A stretch of 64,000 nucleotides of DNA from Brasenia schreberi (GCA_036023115.1 JAYKKT010000086.1:13221501-13285500), one strand, 5' to 3'. Counted from the stretch's first letter, positions 1-14,770 are shown. Notes: generated by a model not told the origin, from the sequence alone. Program-made: numbers and translations.

Positions 1-2099
1 TTTGCATAAGTATACTCTAACAATATGTATACTATTGTATCCATATAGAGGGTGAATATGTAAAGTGGGGGAAGGGTCATCATGTCTGTGTGATGATAAA
101 GGTTAGAAAGTTTCTGTTTTAGATCTATTTCTTGCTAATAAAAGAAACATTACCAACACACTTGAATTCAAATGTCAACACATCCTATTGGTTTTGAATC
201 CTAATTGGATTTGGATCTCTAAGTAAGACTTGGGTCTCTAAATTAATATCTATATTAATTGGGATATAGGTTCTAAAATGGATATGATATTCTGATGGGA
301 CAAGGACCTAAAGTGGGTACAAATTCTAAATGGAATATGAGACCTACTATGGATAAGGATTTTAATATGGGTATGAATCTATGGATCGATTTGGGCTTTT
401 AATTTGGATACAGATCTATTGGTCAATCTGAACTCTAGTATAGATATCTTAGGGCTGGATGATCATGATGAAACTTTAAATGGGTAGGGACTCTACTTAG
501 TTAAGGATGATTCTAGTTGGATGTAGAACTAATTGGGTAATGATGTGCTAAAATTGCAGAAATTATCCTAGGTGCAGAAATATATTTAAGATGCTGAAAT
601 TATGAAGATTATACTAAGAGTATATACCTAAGATGCAAGTGATTGCGCTATGCTTATGCTGAAAATTTCAGAAATAAAACCTAAGTGTAGGAATATCTAT
701 TTGAATGTTGGAATAGCTGTGTTTCTTAGGTGCAGAAGTGTATGTGCTGAATACTCAAAATTATTATAACTAGTATAAATGACTGAATGTATATTAGGGA
801 TGGAAAATTGATGCAATGGAAAAATTGTGGTGCGAGGAGACTAAAAACTAGAACTAGGTTGATCTAACCAAGACAACATAAATAACTACAATGTATGCAA
901 CTGACGATCAAGTTCCTGCAATGCAAAGAAAATCTGTTTTATATGAATGACCTAATTGAGGAATAGGTTTTAACCTAAGATGCAAAGGGGTTAATGAATG
1001 ATGTAAAGAAGGCTGAAAATTAAGGATAGTCAATGGTTCAAATTCAGGGATTGGCTCTACTACGGTTGAGAAATGATGTAAAAGATGATATTCTACAGTT
1101 ATGACAACTGAGGTCGAATAAACCAGCTATAACCCAATTGAAATTTGAAATTAAAGTCCTAATGTTATATATGAAATGGATAGTTAATAATGGAAGATTT
1201 TTATGAATCTAAAATGAAGGGAAAATATGTAAGATGGGCTGCGAATGTCATGAAATTAATTATGCAGAACCCAGGAAGATGCATGAGACTTCGACCTAAT
1301 CTAGGGTGGTTACTAGATAATGTAAGATAGGCTAATTAACTAGAGGGGTGAGGGATATTATGAGATCATTGAGCTGCTCTAATAGGGCCTTAATGGAATT
1401 TAAAAGTAATCCAAATGGATGATGTTATGAAAATCTGAATTAGCTAGGATGGATCAAAAATTATTTTAAACAAAGTGAAAGGGGACAATACAAGTAAAAA
1501 AAAAATTGATGGCCGATATGATTAAAAAACAAGGATAAAATGGACTAATGAAGACCATGCTATTGCTTTGAAATAACTATGAATATTATGATATAAAGTA
1601 TGAATATTATGATATAAAGAGTAAGGCTTGTGATGCATGCAGTAATATGATGTAACAAAACTACAACGTAAGAGAATCAAGATTTTAGGACGTGATTAAA
1701 GGGATTACTAAAAGCCTAAGATGCTGAGATTAAATGGATGCAGCCATGGTGTTTTAAATAATATGTTCATAATCAAAATAACTAAGGTATGATGCAATGC
1801 AATGAACTAAGGGTACTGTAATAAAAGTGCTAAGGGTGTTGGAGGCGCGGAGAATAAATTAAGTGCAAGGATGAGTCTAAAATGTTAAAGAACTAAGACA
1901 CGTAAAATGTTTAGGTTTTGTAATGAGATAGGGTGAAGCTATGAATATCTAAAGAACATAAAAAAAAATATAAACTCACAAGTGTTTGACAGCTTTCTTT
2001 GATGGATTTTCCTTTAACATCATGCATTTTGGAACTCCCTTTAAGCAATAATTGGATATCGACAGCAGCTAGTTGCTTTGTGATGGATCTCTCTAAGCA
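1..2099. other. no gene seen; decayed repeat DNA
   Basis: No reading frame with a recognisable product is visible. The sequence is AT-rich on a purine-biased plus strand, with short degenerate motifs of the type GGATNTNRATNTGGGTA recurring. It runs into the LTR-like block that ends at 3542, so it may be the distal part of the same very long LTR after heavy decay; that is inference. Confidence 0.4.
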
Positions 2100-3542
2100 A
2101 ACATACACACTAAGTAGGGGAAATAAGAGAAAGGAAGAAGGAGAAGAAGAGAAAGGGATACCTTGATTTATTACCTTGTTTTAGAGGAGAAAGGTGGATA
2201 CAATGGGAGTCCAAGGGGCCTATTATAGAGGGGATCCAATCTCTTTTGAGATAAGAAACAACCAAATTTGATTCCTACAAAATCTCTAATAATTCCAACA
2301 AGATAGGACTATAAATGTTTGAAATAATTTACTTTTGATTTTAAAACCATATGTGGCTAAGTGACTTCTATTTTGGCTTGATGACATGGCTGACTCCCAT
2401 AGGGCTTGGGGGCTCCTTGAGTGGCTTGGCTTTGTTTGAGTCTTGATATGGCTTGGATGACTTCTCAGGGTGGCTCAATTCCAATTTGAGTGCTTGTTTT
2501 GGCTTGAAATCTTGACGAAGCTTGATAATTATTGGCCTTGAAACATAAAAGTGGAATGACCCAGTGGCTTGATGTGGAGTTGATTCAAATGAGGTGAGTT
2601 GAGTCATGGTTTGACTCAAAATTGAATTTTTAATATAATGCTTGACTGAGTAATTTGACTCAAAATGAATTTTCAGGACAATAGTATGGGCCGACTAGAA
2701 CAAATATAAGTTTGATAGACTTGGGTAACGTAGTCTAGGTTCAAATAAAACTTAAGCTTAGTTGAGTCAAGATTTGAGCAATGTACATGAATGTATAATA
2801 AGCTTTTAAATAAAGACTCCATTTTTTACTTATTTTTTAAAGTAAATATAAATGTAGAGCTTTTAACAAAATATTAGTGATAAGAGCAAAAAAAAAAGTG
2901 CATGACAAGTGTCTTCCACGAATTTTGGCTTCTCCCATACATTTGCGTCGAATAATACCCAATTATAAAGTTTTTAATAAAAACTGTCCCATACATATAT
3001 ACATTGCAATAAGCATTTTTACAAATATAAACTTATTTGGTGTTCTGAATGTACATAAACTTGGATGTACATGTAAGTTCCAAAATTCTTTATACACAAT
3101 AAATATAAAAATCAGCCTATATTAAATATCTAATATAAATAATTTTTTAATAAAATTACATGAATAAATAAAATAAAAGTAGGTTTTGATTTTAGCTTCA
3201 CAAGGCTTTTTTGAGTAAAAATGGTTGCAACTCACCCAAGAGTTTCAAATGAAGTTTATTAAAGGTTAGAATCACCTAAAGGGTAGTAAAATACTAGTCA
3301 TGGTCGACCTACTTCATGGAATAAATTTTGGTAAAACTTGTTTTGTCATATGGATTCAGAAGCCTTCAAATTCCTCCTTGTTTCTTCTCTCTTCCAAAAT
3401 ATTTTATTTCTTCTTCATGTGAGCTCTAATTTTTATAAAAACCAAGACTCAGGGTCTCATCAAATCTTATGCATCTTGAAATTAGCCTTTTAAAAATAAT
3501 TTTTAATAACATATTTTCTTAAGAAAATTTTTGGTATTTACA
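2100..3542 (-). repeat. decayed end of a large LTR (same family as 25259-28439)
   Basis: The right end reads TTCTTAAGAAAATTTTTGGT then ATTTACA, which on the minus strand is a TGTAAATACC start. The last 100 bases align by eye with the block ending at 12861, and the terminal TGTAAA..ACC pattern matches the solo LTRs at 25259-28439 and 55528-57717. A GA-rich stretch near 2120-2160 and a TATA-like block near 2220 sit where the intact copy has a CT-rich tract and a CTATTTATAG box. The left end is not recognised and may lie outside the window. Confidence 0.45.
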
Positions 3543-6500
3543 TACTTATATAAAACCATGCATAATGAGATTGGTGTAAAGTGAGAAATATATTGTTAAA
3601 TTTTCACCTTGGTACAAGGATTAGGGATGGTCTAACTTTCTTCTAAATTATCTCCCTAGTTTGAATATTTTGATAGGAGGATTGGTTAAGGATCAACAAT
3701 AAACATCATTGTTGGAGGCTATGAGTGTCACAAAAATGGATTGCCTTGTCAATTTGTGTTGGAATAACTTCATCTTGAAGCACTTGCAATTTCACTTTTT
3801 TTAAACCTGGAAAGAGAACAAACATTTGACACAAATTATCAAGAAGTCACTCTTTAATAAAGAGATTTTTAAAGTTATAGATCAATTGTTGAAAACTTTT
3901 GTTTTCTTCCCTCTCCATCTACAAGGCAAGATTATTTTATTTTTCTTTCAAAAATGATTGTAATTTTGAGATGTTGTTCTTACCTTTATTTATATACTAC
4001 ACCTACTCTTTCTAAAACCAAAGAGGCTTTTATTATTCAAGGATTAGATTTAGATCTTCATGTAATTTTTTTCTCTAGATTGTAAAGAGTTAAGTATACT
4101 CTTTGTCTAAATTATATCTAGTATTGAGTTCCACTATGTGACCAAGATTCAATTTTTCTTCTATTAATGTCCTCAAAAGTTTTTTCGTTCTACTTATATA
4201 ATTTCACTTGTAAATCCTATTTTCATGAGGATCAACCCCTTTTTCCCAATTTTGTATGAAAAAGGATGCAAATTGCTCTTGGTTAAGCCATGCAACTTCA
4301 AGATGGAATTTGGTTTTGTTGTAGGTGAACCATATAAGATCTCTGCAATATTAACGAGTTATGGTCGAACCATCAAACTGATAGTATCTACATTATTGTT
4401 ACAAAAAAATAGAGTTCTTTGTCCCTTTTATAAGGACTTTAGTTTAACTTTTCAAATAGTTGTGGGTATCTTGGGATGAAGTGATTTTTCCATGAGAATT
4501 TGATTGTGGTTTTGATTTTAATATGAATTTTCTTTTCTTATTTTATTTTGGGTGGTCATTTTGGCAATTGCAGGTGGACTCTCTAAGCTTGGCAAGGGTA
4601 ATTCCTCTGTGGATGCATTTTGAAATTGTTATTTTAACTGCCACCATTCTGCAAATATATAAACTATGATCCTCTAATTGATCCTTGAGTTCTTGTGATT
4701 GCCTCAACTAGCTGATTGTACTCTCTAGTTCTTTTGGTACCACTAGTGATTCTCTAGCACCAATAAACTCTTTGAACAACAATACTAACATGGAGTGTCA
4801 TCTTGTTCATTACTTTATTATGGTTGTTCCTCCATTGGGTCTTTTTCACTGTATTATTATTTCAATCATGTTGTATGGACAATACTAACTTTACCAGAAT
4901 TAAGGCACAACATGCAATACTCTACTTGGAACTTATGTATATGGATAAAGTATTTCAGGAGAAAGGATTGTGTAAGGTCAACTTACACCTTTAGCAAAAC
5001 GACCCCTTGTAGCATTGATGCTAGAATATCAACTTTGATAGTGTGCTATATGTTATTACCAATAATATGCAAGATTTGATCTTAGTAGTATTTTAGAGAC
5101 AAAGTTGGTGGGCAAATCCATGTTGAATCAAACTTTTAACACTATTTTTTATCCATGAGTTGATGGTTAAAGAGTACACAATTGTCTACCTTCAAGCTCA
5201 TAGTCATAACCTATAGTATTTAAGAACTTTACATCATAGAAGTAGTTACCCATATCTACAATTGTAATATCACCATTCTTTGATCATAATTGCCAATCTT
5301 GATGTAAGGTTCACATAGCAAATTCATCTCCTAGGAGCTTATAATAAGCAATTTGCAACATATCTAAACATTGTATTTTGTCACTTGAAAGATGAATTGA
5401 GGTATCGTAAATTAGCATTGAACATTCTCAATGATTTGAGTGTATGCCAATGTTTCAATATCAATTTTTTTTTCTTTCCTACCATCATCTTGTCATTGAG
5501 GACTTTTTTATTTGGATCAAGGGCTTCACTTGTATTATTCACCATGTGACTATATTCGTACTATATGATCACTTCTAAATGTTCTCTAAACTCATCTATT
5601 ATCTCATATATGTCTTCTTGATCAATATAAGAGCTTTTAATCTCTCTTTTGCTTTTTTTCATCATAACTTTCCTTTTAGTAGATTTTCAATCCCCATTTA
5701 GGTAGGGGAGAGAAGTTATCCATTTATTACAAATTCGCAATGACAATTTATTCAACATGTAATTTTTTGTCCTTACAACAACATTTTGCTTTTCTCTTTA
5801 TGAGAATTCCCTTTATCCTATCTTAGTGATTCTCTCTCCTCTCTCTCCACCATAATTGGTCTAGGTGCTTCTCATTGGAATTGCATCAAGACTCATCTTA
5901 GTGCTTCTCATTCCAGCTCTTCCTTCCCCTCAGCCTCTCTAGGTGCTTGTCATTTAAATTATTGATTCTCTGGATCCTTTTGAGAAAGGATTCTGATTGA
6001 TAAACAAATTTTGGTGAACATGGACCTGAACTAGCTTAACCATGTTTAGTTTTTTACTTTTAGAAAAATATTAGTAATGATATTTTATAGTAGTATACCC
6101 ACTATCTGGTTTGATTAAGGTGGCAAATAATTCATGCCAAGAAATTAATCAACTGATAAAAGAAAAAGTGAGGTTATTCAACTAGGTTTATGAAACATCT
6201 GATGTTAAACTTGCTACTATTATTGGAGAAAACAATAGACATCAAAATCTAGTGCATAGTTCTTTTAGTTATACTAGAAATTGACTTTTATGTCAAGGAA
6301 AAAGGTCTAATATAATTTCACAACAAAATATGACTTAAAAATTTAATAAGCACAAAACATCATGAAACTCATACACAAAAAGTTTGGAGTGAAACTATAC
6401 TCAATGTTCACTTAGAGTGTTGTTTTCATGATAATTCCATTCTTAGTGACAACAATTTACATCCACAATATTGTATCTACTAATCATAATACTAAATGCA

Positions 6501-9184
6501 TTTTCATGAGCACATCTTAGTGCTGAGGAGCATTTCAATTCAGTCCTCTATCAACTACAATATCCAAATTAAATTCAAAATATAACACACTCACCATAAA
6601 ATACAAAATCATTATTCCACATATTATTGTTTATTCTTACTTATCCTGCGCTTATTTATTTATTCATTACTCTAATTTTAATAGATGCCAATGAGAGAAC
6701 TTTATTTTTTTATTGTATTTCATATTTCTAGTTTTGTCTAACTATTTTTATGCTACAAGAACACAACTACTATTTTTCTCTAAAGACAATAGTGGTAGGG
6801 GAGAGATAGAGAGAGGCACTAAGATGGGATATGGTTGAAGGAAGAGGGAGAGGGGAGATGAGAGAAGGAAATTTTTTAGTAAAGAAAAAAGCAAAATGTT
6901 ATTAAAACAATAAAAATATTTCATTGAGTAAAGTTCAGGACATATTTGAGCCCAAAGTAACATTAGGGACAAATATGCCCTCATGTCAAGACATAAATGA
7001 CAATATTACACCTTTACCCAAACAAAAATCCACTAGTGTGAAAGGATTGGGATATTGGTCTCCAACTACCAAGCAGTAATCAATGAAGAAATAATAAGAA
7101 AGGATTGAGATATTGAAAACCACATTTAAGGTGAGGAGACAACTACGTGAAAAAATCAAAGAAAGTGAGTAATTAAGCGACATATCTCCAATTTTGTGCA
7201 AAAATCCAATGAGCTGGATAACAATAGGTCTTCAAAACCAATAGACTCCTTCCAACAAAATTAAAAGGGATATAACAAGAAAAGATAACAGATGAGCTCC
7301 CTAATCACATTTTATCATATAATATTAGTTGAATATAAGTTGGTAACCAAAAGAACAAGAAATGATAGGGATAAGCTACACAAATGGACATTAAATTGAC
7401 CAAAACATGGTAGAGTTATGATGCAATCTTGCAAAGCACCATGTTAGTCCTTAGCAAGAGTTGTACTAGTACTCATAAGGTTCATGAAAACAAAATCTCT
7501 CAATTATGGAGGCAAAGAGAACAACTATGGAGATGATGAGATTTCGTAATGTAGGCGGACTAATCAATCTAATAGTTGTCAACTATGTCGATGAAGGTAA
7601 AAAAATGTTAGCTAGTCTAATATGTCTATAAGCATAAAATATAAAAGCTGAGATTAAATTAATACACATTAGTTTTTATCAATATGACAACAAAATTAGT
7701 TGAATCTTAAGAAGTTTGGAGAGGTACTGGCTTTTATGAATTCCCAAACACAAAGAATAAACAAAGAAGTTGGGTGTTATTAAGAGAGCTATATTTTAGA
7801 GACTTTAACTAGGTCCTCAATCAAGAGGAAAAGCCTGGTGGGAGTTTCATCTCGTACTTAGAAGTAGGAGAGTTTCATGAGGTCATCGATGATAAGGGTT
7901 GACATGATTTAGGCCATGAAGGATTAATGTTTCACTTGGTCAAATCAAGAAGCAACCCTAGATATACATGTTCTTTTGCAACAAAAGCTTGGAACGAGAT
8001 GTTTCATGAGGCATAGGTGCAACATGTACAATGGTTTGTATTCGGACCACATTTGTTATTGGGATACTCTTGATATAGTCTAACTAAAAGAGTGTGAGGT
8101 GAGGCCGTCTCAAGGAGTTAAGACTTGAACACTTAAAGCAATCATAATGATACAAGGCCATAAATGTGTCAACTTCAAAAATGGCATTAGATGTTGAATT
8201 ATAAATTTTGCACCCTAGCTAATATAGATCAAATCATTCAGATATAATCTACCATTATTTTCAGATTAGTGAAAACAATGACTTACTTAAGTAAGAGTTT
8301 AAGTAAGGAGACACTTTAAATCAAAGGTAAGATTTCCATAACGATAAGGACTTGGATTATTTTTGAAATGGTAGGGATTATTGGATAATTTAAAAAATAA
8401 CGGAAAATTTCTAGCATTTATCAAAGAGTTGTGACTCTTCAAGATGACACTAATATTGTGGTCCACATAAAACAAATCTCGAGAAGATGACCCACATAAC
8501 AATGAGTCATTAGTATACTTAACAAAGTTTGATGACTCTTAAGAAGGGCCTCTTCACCATTTGTAAATAAATAGTGCAACCAACATGTGGGCCAATGAGA
8601 TAAGAGAGTATGCCTTGGTATGCAATGAGATCATGCTAAGGATGAAGCATATGAGTGAAGTTCCATAGTATCCATATTGGTCAAAGTTCATCTTTTATTA
8701 TTCTCTTGTGCATGGAAAGAATAGTAGAGAATCATTTTGTTAAAATTATTTATGTCTAGAGTTTGGTTATATTTGTGCAAGGCTTGCCAAATAATTTTCA
8801 ATGTATCATGCAACAAATTCGCAAGCGGTTGCTTGCATTTAGAAAATTCAATCCAGTAGTCTCAATCCTAAAAAAGGTGTAAAATATCACATGTCCTGCA
8901 GGCACTGAGAATAGTTTTTGCTCATTAGTTGTTTGTTTGGTATGTGTGTATTTTTTTCAATCAACAATGGCGGAATGGTTCGACTCCAATTGGCATCGGT
9001 AATCTCTCTCGTAGAACATGCTCCAACAATATCATGCTTTTATCCAAAATGATCAGGTTTTCCTTCAATCTTGATTCAAAAACCAAATCTTTTGAGAGGC
9101 AAGTTTTAGTTTACATGCCCAACTTTACTTGTAAACCATTAACCCACATATGTAATCAATATGTAAGCTCCATGTTTTTTACAA
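3543..9184. other. intergenic, no gene seen
   Basis: About 5.6 kb without a supported gene. The longest reading frames are under 100 codons, have no family resemblance and occur on both strands as expected by chance in AT-rich DNA. It may contain very old transposon sequence, but no domain is readable. Confidence 0.5.
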
Positions 9185-10171
9185 TAACCATAAAAGAGAG
9201 TTACATAGACGAAATAGAGTCTACATCTAGCAAGATCAAGTATTTGAGGAATTGCCTCTTCAATCCACACAAACTTGGGAACAACAGTGCCAACTTGGCC
9301 AATTTGTGAGTGATTATGTTTCCATCCCTCTTGACTTACTGAAATTTGTAGAATCTAAGTGTGTAATATGCTTTTGCAAACATCAATCAATAAGCCCAAG
9401 TACTTTGGCATAGTCCTTGCAGACTTTGGTGGTGGCTCAATTACATCCAAACAATACCATATGATTAAACAACCCAACTCCTTTGAAAAATTTAGTCCTA
9501 GTTTTAATGCATAGCCCTCTAATAACCTTATTTCTATAAATGGAGGAGCTTTCACCACAAGGATGAATCTAGTGTGATCTTTGACTAGTATACCTTCACT
9601 ACAGTGACCATCTTTCTTTCCAAGCAATATCAATATTAACTTGAATTTTCCTTCTTATGGTGTGATCAATCTTCTTTTGTTATTTTATTTTGATCAATCT
9701 AGTTGCAATATAAGTAACATTTCAACCCTAGTGCTTCAACATTATTAGTCACGTTACATGGGGATGAGCCACACTATTTAGTAAGAAGATAAACAAGAGC
9801 TCTTGATCTAGTTTTCTTGTTTTCAACTCTAATGCTCAATCCAATTTCCTTGTCCATTTTGTTCTTATAAATGGCAACGAGGGAGATAAACAAGAGCTCT
9901 TGAGCCCACTCAATCCATTTTTGTTTGAAGAGGAGGGAGTGGGTGGAATCTTTAGCTTCCATAGCTTTTCCCTTTTAGAATTTGAAGAGTTGGTGGAGCT
10001 TGAACCACTTCTTCTATAATTCTTGACCAAGTGGTGTGTTGATTTTGTCAAAAAGAATTCATCCTTTGTTAGAGTCCAATAAAATTGATCAAAAGTACAG
10101 TTAAGAGATAGGAAAATTTCTGCTATCTGGACAACCTCAAATGGAAGAAAGATTTCCTTCACTAGTTTCAT
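9185..10171 (-). pseudogene. LINE (non-LTR) remnant: zf-RVT and RNase H region
   Basis: On the minus strand the reading frames continue one another with frameshifts. First (10171 to about 9960) comes a block with KEIFLPFEVVQ, then W..TKDEFF..KS and LWKLKIPP, the signature of the zf-RVT region at the C-terminal end of plant L1-type polyproteins. Next (9633-9355) is an RNase H (RVT_3-like) block with LEGYALKLGLNFSKELGC, followed near 9300-9190 by a C-terminal piece resembling ..LAKLG....FVWIEE..PQILDLA. The upstream reverse transcriptase and endonuclease are not visible, so this is a 5'-truncated copy, as is usual for LINEs. Frameshifts and stops make it inactive. The family call rests on motif recognition only. 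Confidence 0.6.
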
Positions 10172-11039
10172 GTTTTAGCTTTTGTCATCTTAATTTATCA
10201 ATTCCTCCACATGCAATTTCAAGCTTAAAACTCTTACTAAACTCCAGATACATTTGCATGACTGGTTCAGTAACCGATTATCATTCCATATATTGATTGA
10301 TATCTCATTACCACCCCTCCATAAACCTCATCCAGACATACTATGGTTTGACGCCATGGATAGATTTGCTTCTAGATGAGGATCTTAATACAAAGTTTTT
10401 CATGACAAAGTAACACAAAGGAAACAAAGAAGAAACGTACAATCATTCAAGAGAACAATGGTAAGGTATTTGAAGATGAAGGTGACATCGCCAATATCTC
10501 TCATTCAAACATCTTACTATTGTGTATGTCACCTTCCTTTGGTCATGCTTTGATTCTTCCTTTTCGAGTTGATCAAAATTATATTTTGCGATGTTCAATT
10601 AGCAGGTACTTGTAATAATTCTAATGGTATACTTTTGCTTATTAAACTCAAGAACTTGAAGTTATCAGCTGTAAGTTGACTTTCTATATACAAAATTTTG
10701 TTTTTACAGAATCGCAACTCACAAGCACAATTCTACTTCAAGAAAATAGAGTAAATAAGAAACTAAGTCCCTAGGAACTTACCTCCAATCACTCTTTATG
10801 CATTATGGGCATGTCTTGGTTCTTTTTGCTGAAAATCATCTTTTTCGTGGAGCAAGGGTTAACCTCTCGCACTAACAATTTATTTGGATAATTCAAATTT
10901 GAAATTTCTACTTGAAGATCTATGTCGATTAAAGGATTGATAATAAAACTCAAAAATCCCCATGCTTCTCAAGAATCAATGTTGGATGACCCCTGCTAAT
11001 GTTGATAAAATACCTTCATAATATATACAACAAATGGGA
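10172..11039. other. intergenic, no gene seen
   Basis: About 870 bases between the LINE remnant and the next LTR-like block. No coding or structural signal was recognised. Confidence 0.4.
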
Positions 11040-12861
11040 GTAGAGAGAATAAAGGCACTTTTGATTAACGATTAAAAGATTCCAAGCCTCTTGAGGGATG
11101 TATCAATTACAAGGGGCCAAGGCCCTATTAGTTTTTTATAGCCCAAAGTGATAAACTCAATGATTTAGAAAAGATTAATAAAAATCAAATTTAAGAGATT
11201 CAGTTGATTTTATCTTTATCTTCTGACTTTTCCAACAGATGGATCTTCTCATGGGTCCCACTTCAATTTCCATTTGGCTTAACTTCTCATTTCAGGTTCA
11301 TATCTGATTGGGCCTAAGTTGGCTAACCCCCATTTGGATGGACCTTGCCTTCAGTTGACTTTTCATTTGGCTTTGACCCATGGCTGGTCCATTTGACTTG
11401 AACCAAGCATTCCATGTTAACCATAACAAATCATTCAAAAGGCACTTAGGAGTAGTCCAACATTAGGATTGAGACTTGGCTCAATTAGGTTTTATCTATG
11501 CTTGAATGGGATATGCTTACTTAGGTGGAACATTTTATTGATTTGAGATCAAATGGGTTGAACTATTGGGTTGAATTAACAAGGATTAGTAGGTTAAGTG
11601 GCTCTACCAAGGTCGAGTGAGTTAAGTGGGTTTACCAAGGTCGAGTGGGCTAAGTGGGTCAGGCCATTGGCTCAAGTTAAGTCAAGTCATGCTAGGTGAG
11701 CTTATTTCAAATGTGAACAATTTATTTAATTACATAAGTATAAAATGTGAAGAGAAAAATAATTTAGTTATGTAAATAAATAAAGGATAATGTTGTTGGT
11801 TTTTCAAATTATATGGAAATGATAAACATTTATGCACACAAGTAATTAACCAACATCAAAAGAGTTTTATCTATTTTCTCACATTTTATCCAACCCATAT
11901 GCATTTCCAGCAACAATAAAACCCTAAATGCATAATACATATATAAATTAATGCCCCATATATATACATATTGAAATCTCATTTGCGCATGCCAAGTCCA
12001 TATTTAATTAATATACATACCTATATTTGTACTTAAACCAAATGGGAGAATATATTTGTTTATTATAAAAGTCTCCTTATATAAACTCCATCACATATGT
12101 AAACATAAACACATTTTTATATGAAATTATCAAATGTACATATAAATATATATGCAGGAGTTGACTTGTGCATTGGCTATTTAGAATGCATAATTTTGAC
12201 TTTAAAACCATATGAATATGTGTATTATGTAGAATAAACTCATCTAGGGCTCAACTTGACGGTTTCAAGATAAATTGGGTGCAAATGTCCTAAACAATGT
12301 TCCTCAAATGGATTAAATAGAGCAAAGTTTAACGAATCAAGAGATGAAGGTCTAATTTCATGGGGTAACCATATTTACACTCGAGACTCAAATATATCTC
12401 AAAAAAGGGGAGGAGGAGGAGGAGGAGTTGTAGTAGATGCTAAGCTTTGGATGGCCCAGTCTGAGCTAGTAGTGGACAACTCCTAGTGGGGCCCCATGCT
12501 GATATCATATGGGGTACTACCGAATTTCTAAGCTAAATCTTGTCTTTTCTCCTTGAAATATGTGTATCCAAGTTAATTAAATACATTGATGTAATGGACC
12601 TTAATTTGTTCTATAAGTATTAGCTCCTCATATGCCTTCCTTTAAAATGGATGGGATCTAGCTTTGGATTTTGTGGAATTATTGGACCGAACTACAATAG
12701 GACCCTCAATTGCAAGCCTTTTCCATTTTAAAATCATCAAAAGCTAATTTTGTATAAATTAATTCTTCAGTTGTCACTTCATGTATCTCAAAATTGCCTT
12801 TTCAAAAACCAAATTTCAAAATCAAAACTGTATTTTCTTAAGAAAATTTTGGTTGTTTACA
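11040..12861 (-). repeat. decayed large LTR, second degenerate copy
   Basis: The right end, GAAAATTTTGGTTGTTTACA at 12842-12861, aligns with the end at 3542; both follow the same TTTTCTTAAGAAAA palindrome and the ATGTATCTCAAAATTGCC / ATGCATCTTGAAATTAGCC block. A GT-rich tract at 11560-11700 (AAGTGGGCTAAGTGGGTC type) sits where the intact copy at 25259-28439 has its GT-rich minisatellite, and a TTTTTTATAG box lies near 11130. The left end was not found; the coordinate given is where similarity becomes unclear. Confidence 0.45.
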
Positions 12862-13942
12862 GTTTTCACCATTGATAATTTATAGTGAGGCTTACCATCC
12901 TAATTTACTTGTCAAACCTTTCATTAAGATAATAGAGACAATTCTATTATTTATCAAATATGTCATATATGTCTCACATTCACAAATCTAAATTTCATTA
13001 TAAAATATTGCCTTTATGACCATTACATGGACGACATCAATCAAAAAATGGCCACACTGATTAGAGGAGATCACCAAATAGAAAAGTGTGAAGGGGAGGG
13101 AGAAATCGATAAAGAAGATGAAGTAGAAAAACCATCAAAAGGAGATGGTTGTGAGAAACCATATTAAAAAATTACCGAATTGGTTTAAAAACATCACAAA
13201 CAAATAGAATTAAACATACCAAAAAACTATTCACAGAGAAAGAGAGATGGCTCTCGTTCTAGAACATTAAAAAAAATAAAATCAAAGATAGCAAAAAGAA
13301 CCTTTGAGAGAGAAAGATATTACTCTGGCTTCTAGTTTGACTATTCGAGAGCACAAGAAGAGAGAGATGTGTCATCCTTGTTGCTATGGTGAGAGAGAGT
13401 AAAAGGGAGTTAGGGTTTACATTTAGGTTACAGTGTTCACAAAGGGAGAGTGTTAATATGGCGGGGTTGGTTCGTGGGGCTTGGATCAAGGAGTTATTAT
13501 GGAACTGATCCAAGAGGTAGTGGACCGTGTTCATTGAGTGGGGTCGAAGGGATTTATGGACCCAGGGGATGGTGGGGTGGTTTCTCAGGGCGAGGACCTG
13601 TTGTCTCCATATCAATCCTTGTAGGGATCTTCTCGGGAGGACCCCTACTTAAGAACCAATAAGGTGACAAAATAAAAAGCAGAACACTCCTACTTGAGAA
13701 CACCCCTACCACATCATGTTCCCTTATCTTTAAAGCACATTAGCTTATATATAGAACATTGAAAATGGTGAAAAAGATGAATCTTTTGCAGTATTTTGCC
13801 ATTTAACAATTTTATGACACTGATCTATATTAGTTCGTGAGGACCAGCAGGGCGTGTTCCACATTGTGCCCTGTGCACGTGCTGGGCCACTTCTTTGGAC
13901 GTAAAACTACAAAGCGCAGGCCCTCGTTTGTGGCACAAGGCA
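12862..13942. other. intergenic, no gene seen
   Basis: Sequence between the LTR-like block and the chromovirus. The open frames here (13259-13615 minus, 13450-13662 plus) overlap each other and resemble no family; they are rejected as chance frames. Confidence 0.5.
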
Positions 13943-13947
13943 GGTGG
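13943..13947. repeat. target-site duplication, left (GGTGG)
   Basis: The five bases GGTGG directly precede the TGTCAC end of the left LTR. The same five bases directly follow the right LTR at 22223-22227. This is the duplication expected from LTR-retrotransposon integration and fixes both element ends. Confidence 0.9.
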
Positions 13948-14770
13948 TGTCACGGATCAGTTTCAATCATCCGTTTAAAAGACATTTACTGACCTGTGAT
14001 GGCAAGAAAGATCGTCTCCTTCTTTAGCCGAAACATCAATGCGCTAAACACGTGAAGTTCCTGCGACTTTCACTTCGAAGAGAGGTTTCTCTTCTTGCTG
14101 CGTTCGTGCTGTAATGCTCTAACGTCCACACACACACTTACAAGCAGGTGCACAGGTGTTCTCAAAGACTACTTGAAAGAACAAGATCAACTAGCTTTAT
14201 TCCAACGAAGAAGATGTACAGTACATGACAAGGATTGCACATGGCTTACACTCTCCAGCTAGATCTCACTCCTAGAGCTCACTCCACTCACGAGGGACTC
14301 TCTCATTCCCTAAGGCTGCTTGGATTCTAACTCACTCAAGGATTACTCAAGGAACTCAAGCTATGTCAAGATAGCTCACAATACCCAGCCCCATGGGTAT
14401 TTATAGAGTGAGTCTATATGTAACCCGCCCACACTAGTGTAGTGTGGCTGGAAGAATATTCAAGGAAATATTCTTTCCACTAATCTCACTTAGGTTAAGA
14501 TTAACTAAGCCTAGTTAACCCCTTAACCTAGCCCTAGTCTAGTCCTAATCCAAACCGACTATGGACTTTGATTTGGATGGATCCAACTCCACCTGATTAC
14601 AAGACATGTAGAAGACTCAATGCTATGTACAACATGTATACAAAGGAAGAACATCAAGGTGCGGGGCTTCCGGGCCTCTCCGCCCATGCATCGTCTGATA
14701 CACGCGCCATGAAGCTGTGAAAGAAAGGATGCACAAGGGTGCGCGTGCCACAAGAATCATGCCCGTGACA
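13948..14770 (-). repeat. 3' LTR of chromovirus
   Basis: An 823-bp direct repeat of 21349-22222. In the element's sense it starts TGTCACGGGCATGATTC and ends GATCCGTGACA, giving TGTCAC/GTGACA inverted ends. It matches the other LTR over its length with many substitutions and several indels, including a deleted block near 14670 relative to 22105. Confidence 0.9.

Noticed and set aside
8940..9010. tRNA-like phrase GGCGGAATGGTTCGACTCC
   Set aside because: Only a B-box-like GGTTCGACTCC is present; no A box, acceptor stem or anticodon arm could be built around it.
13259..13662. Overlapping 118-codon minus and 70-codon plus frames
   Set aside because: No family resemblance and mutual overlap; treated as chance frames.
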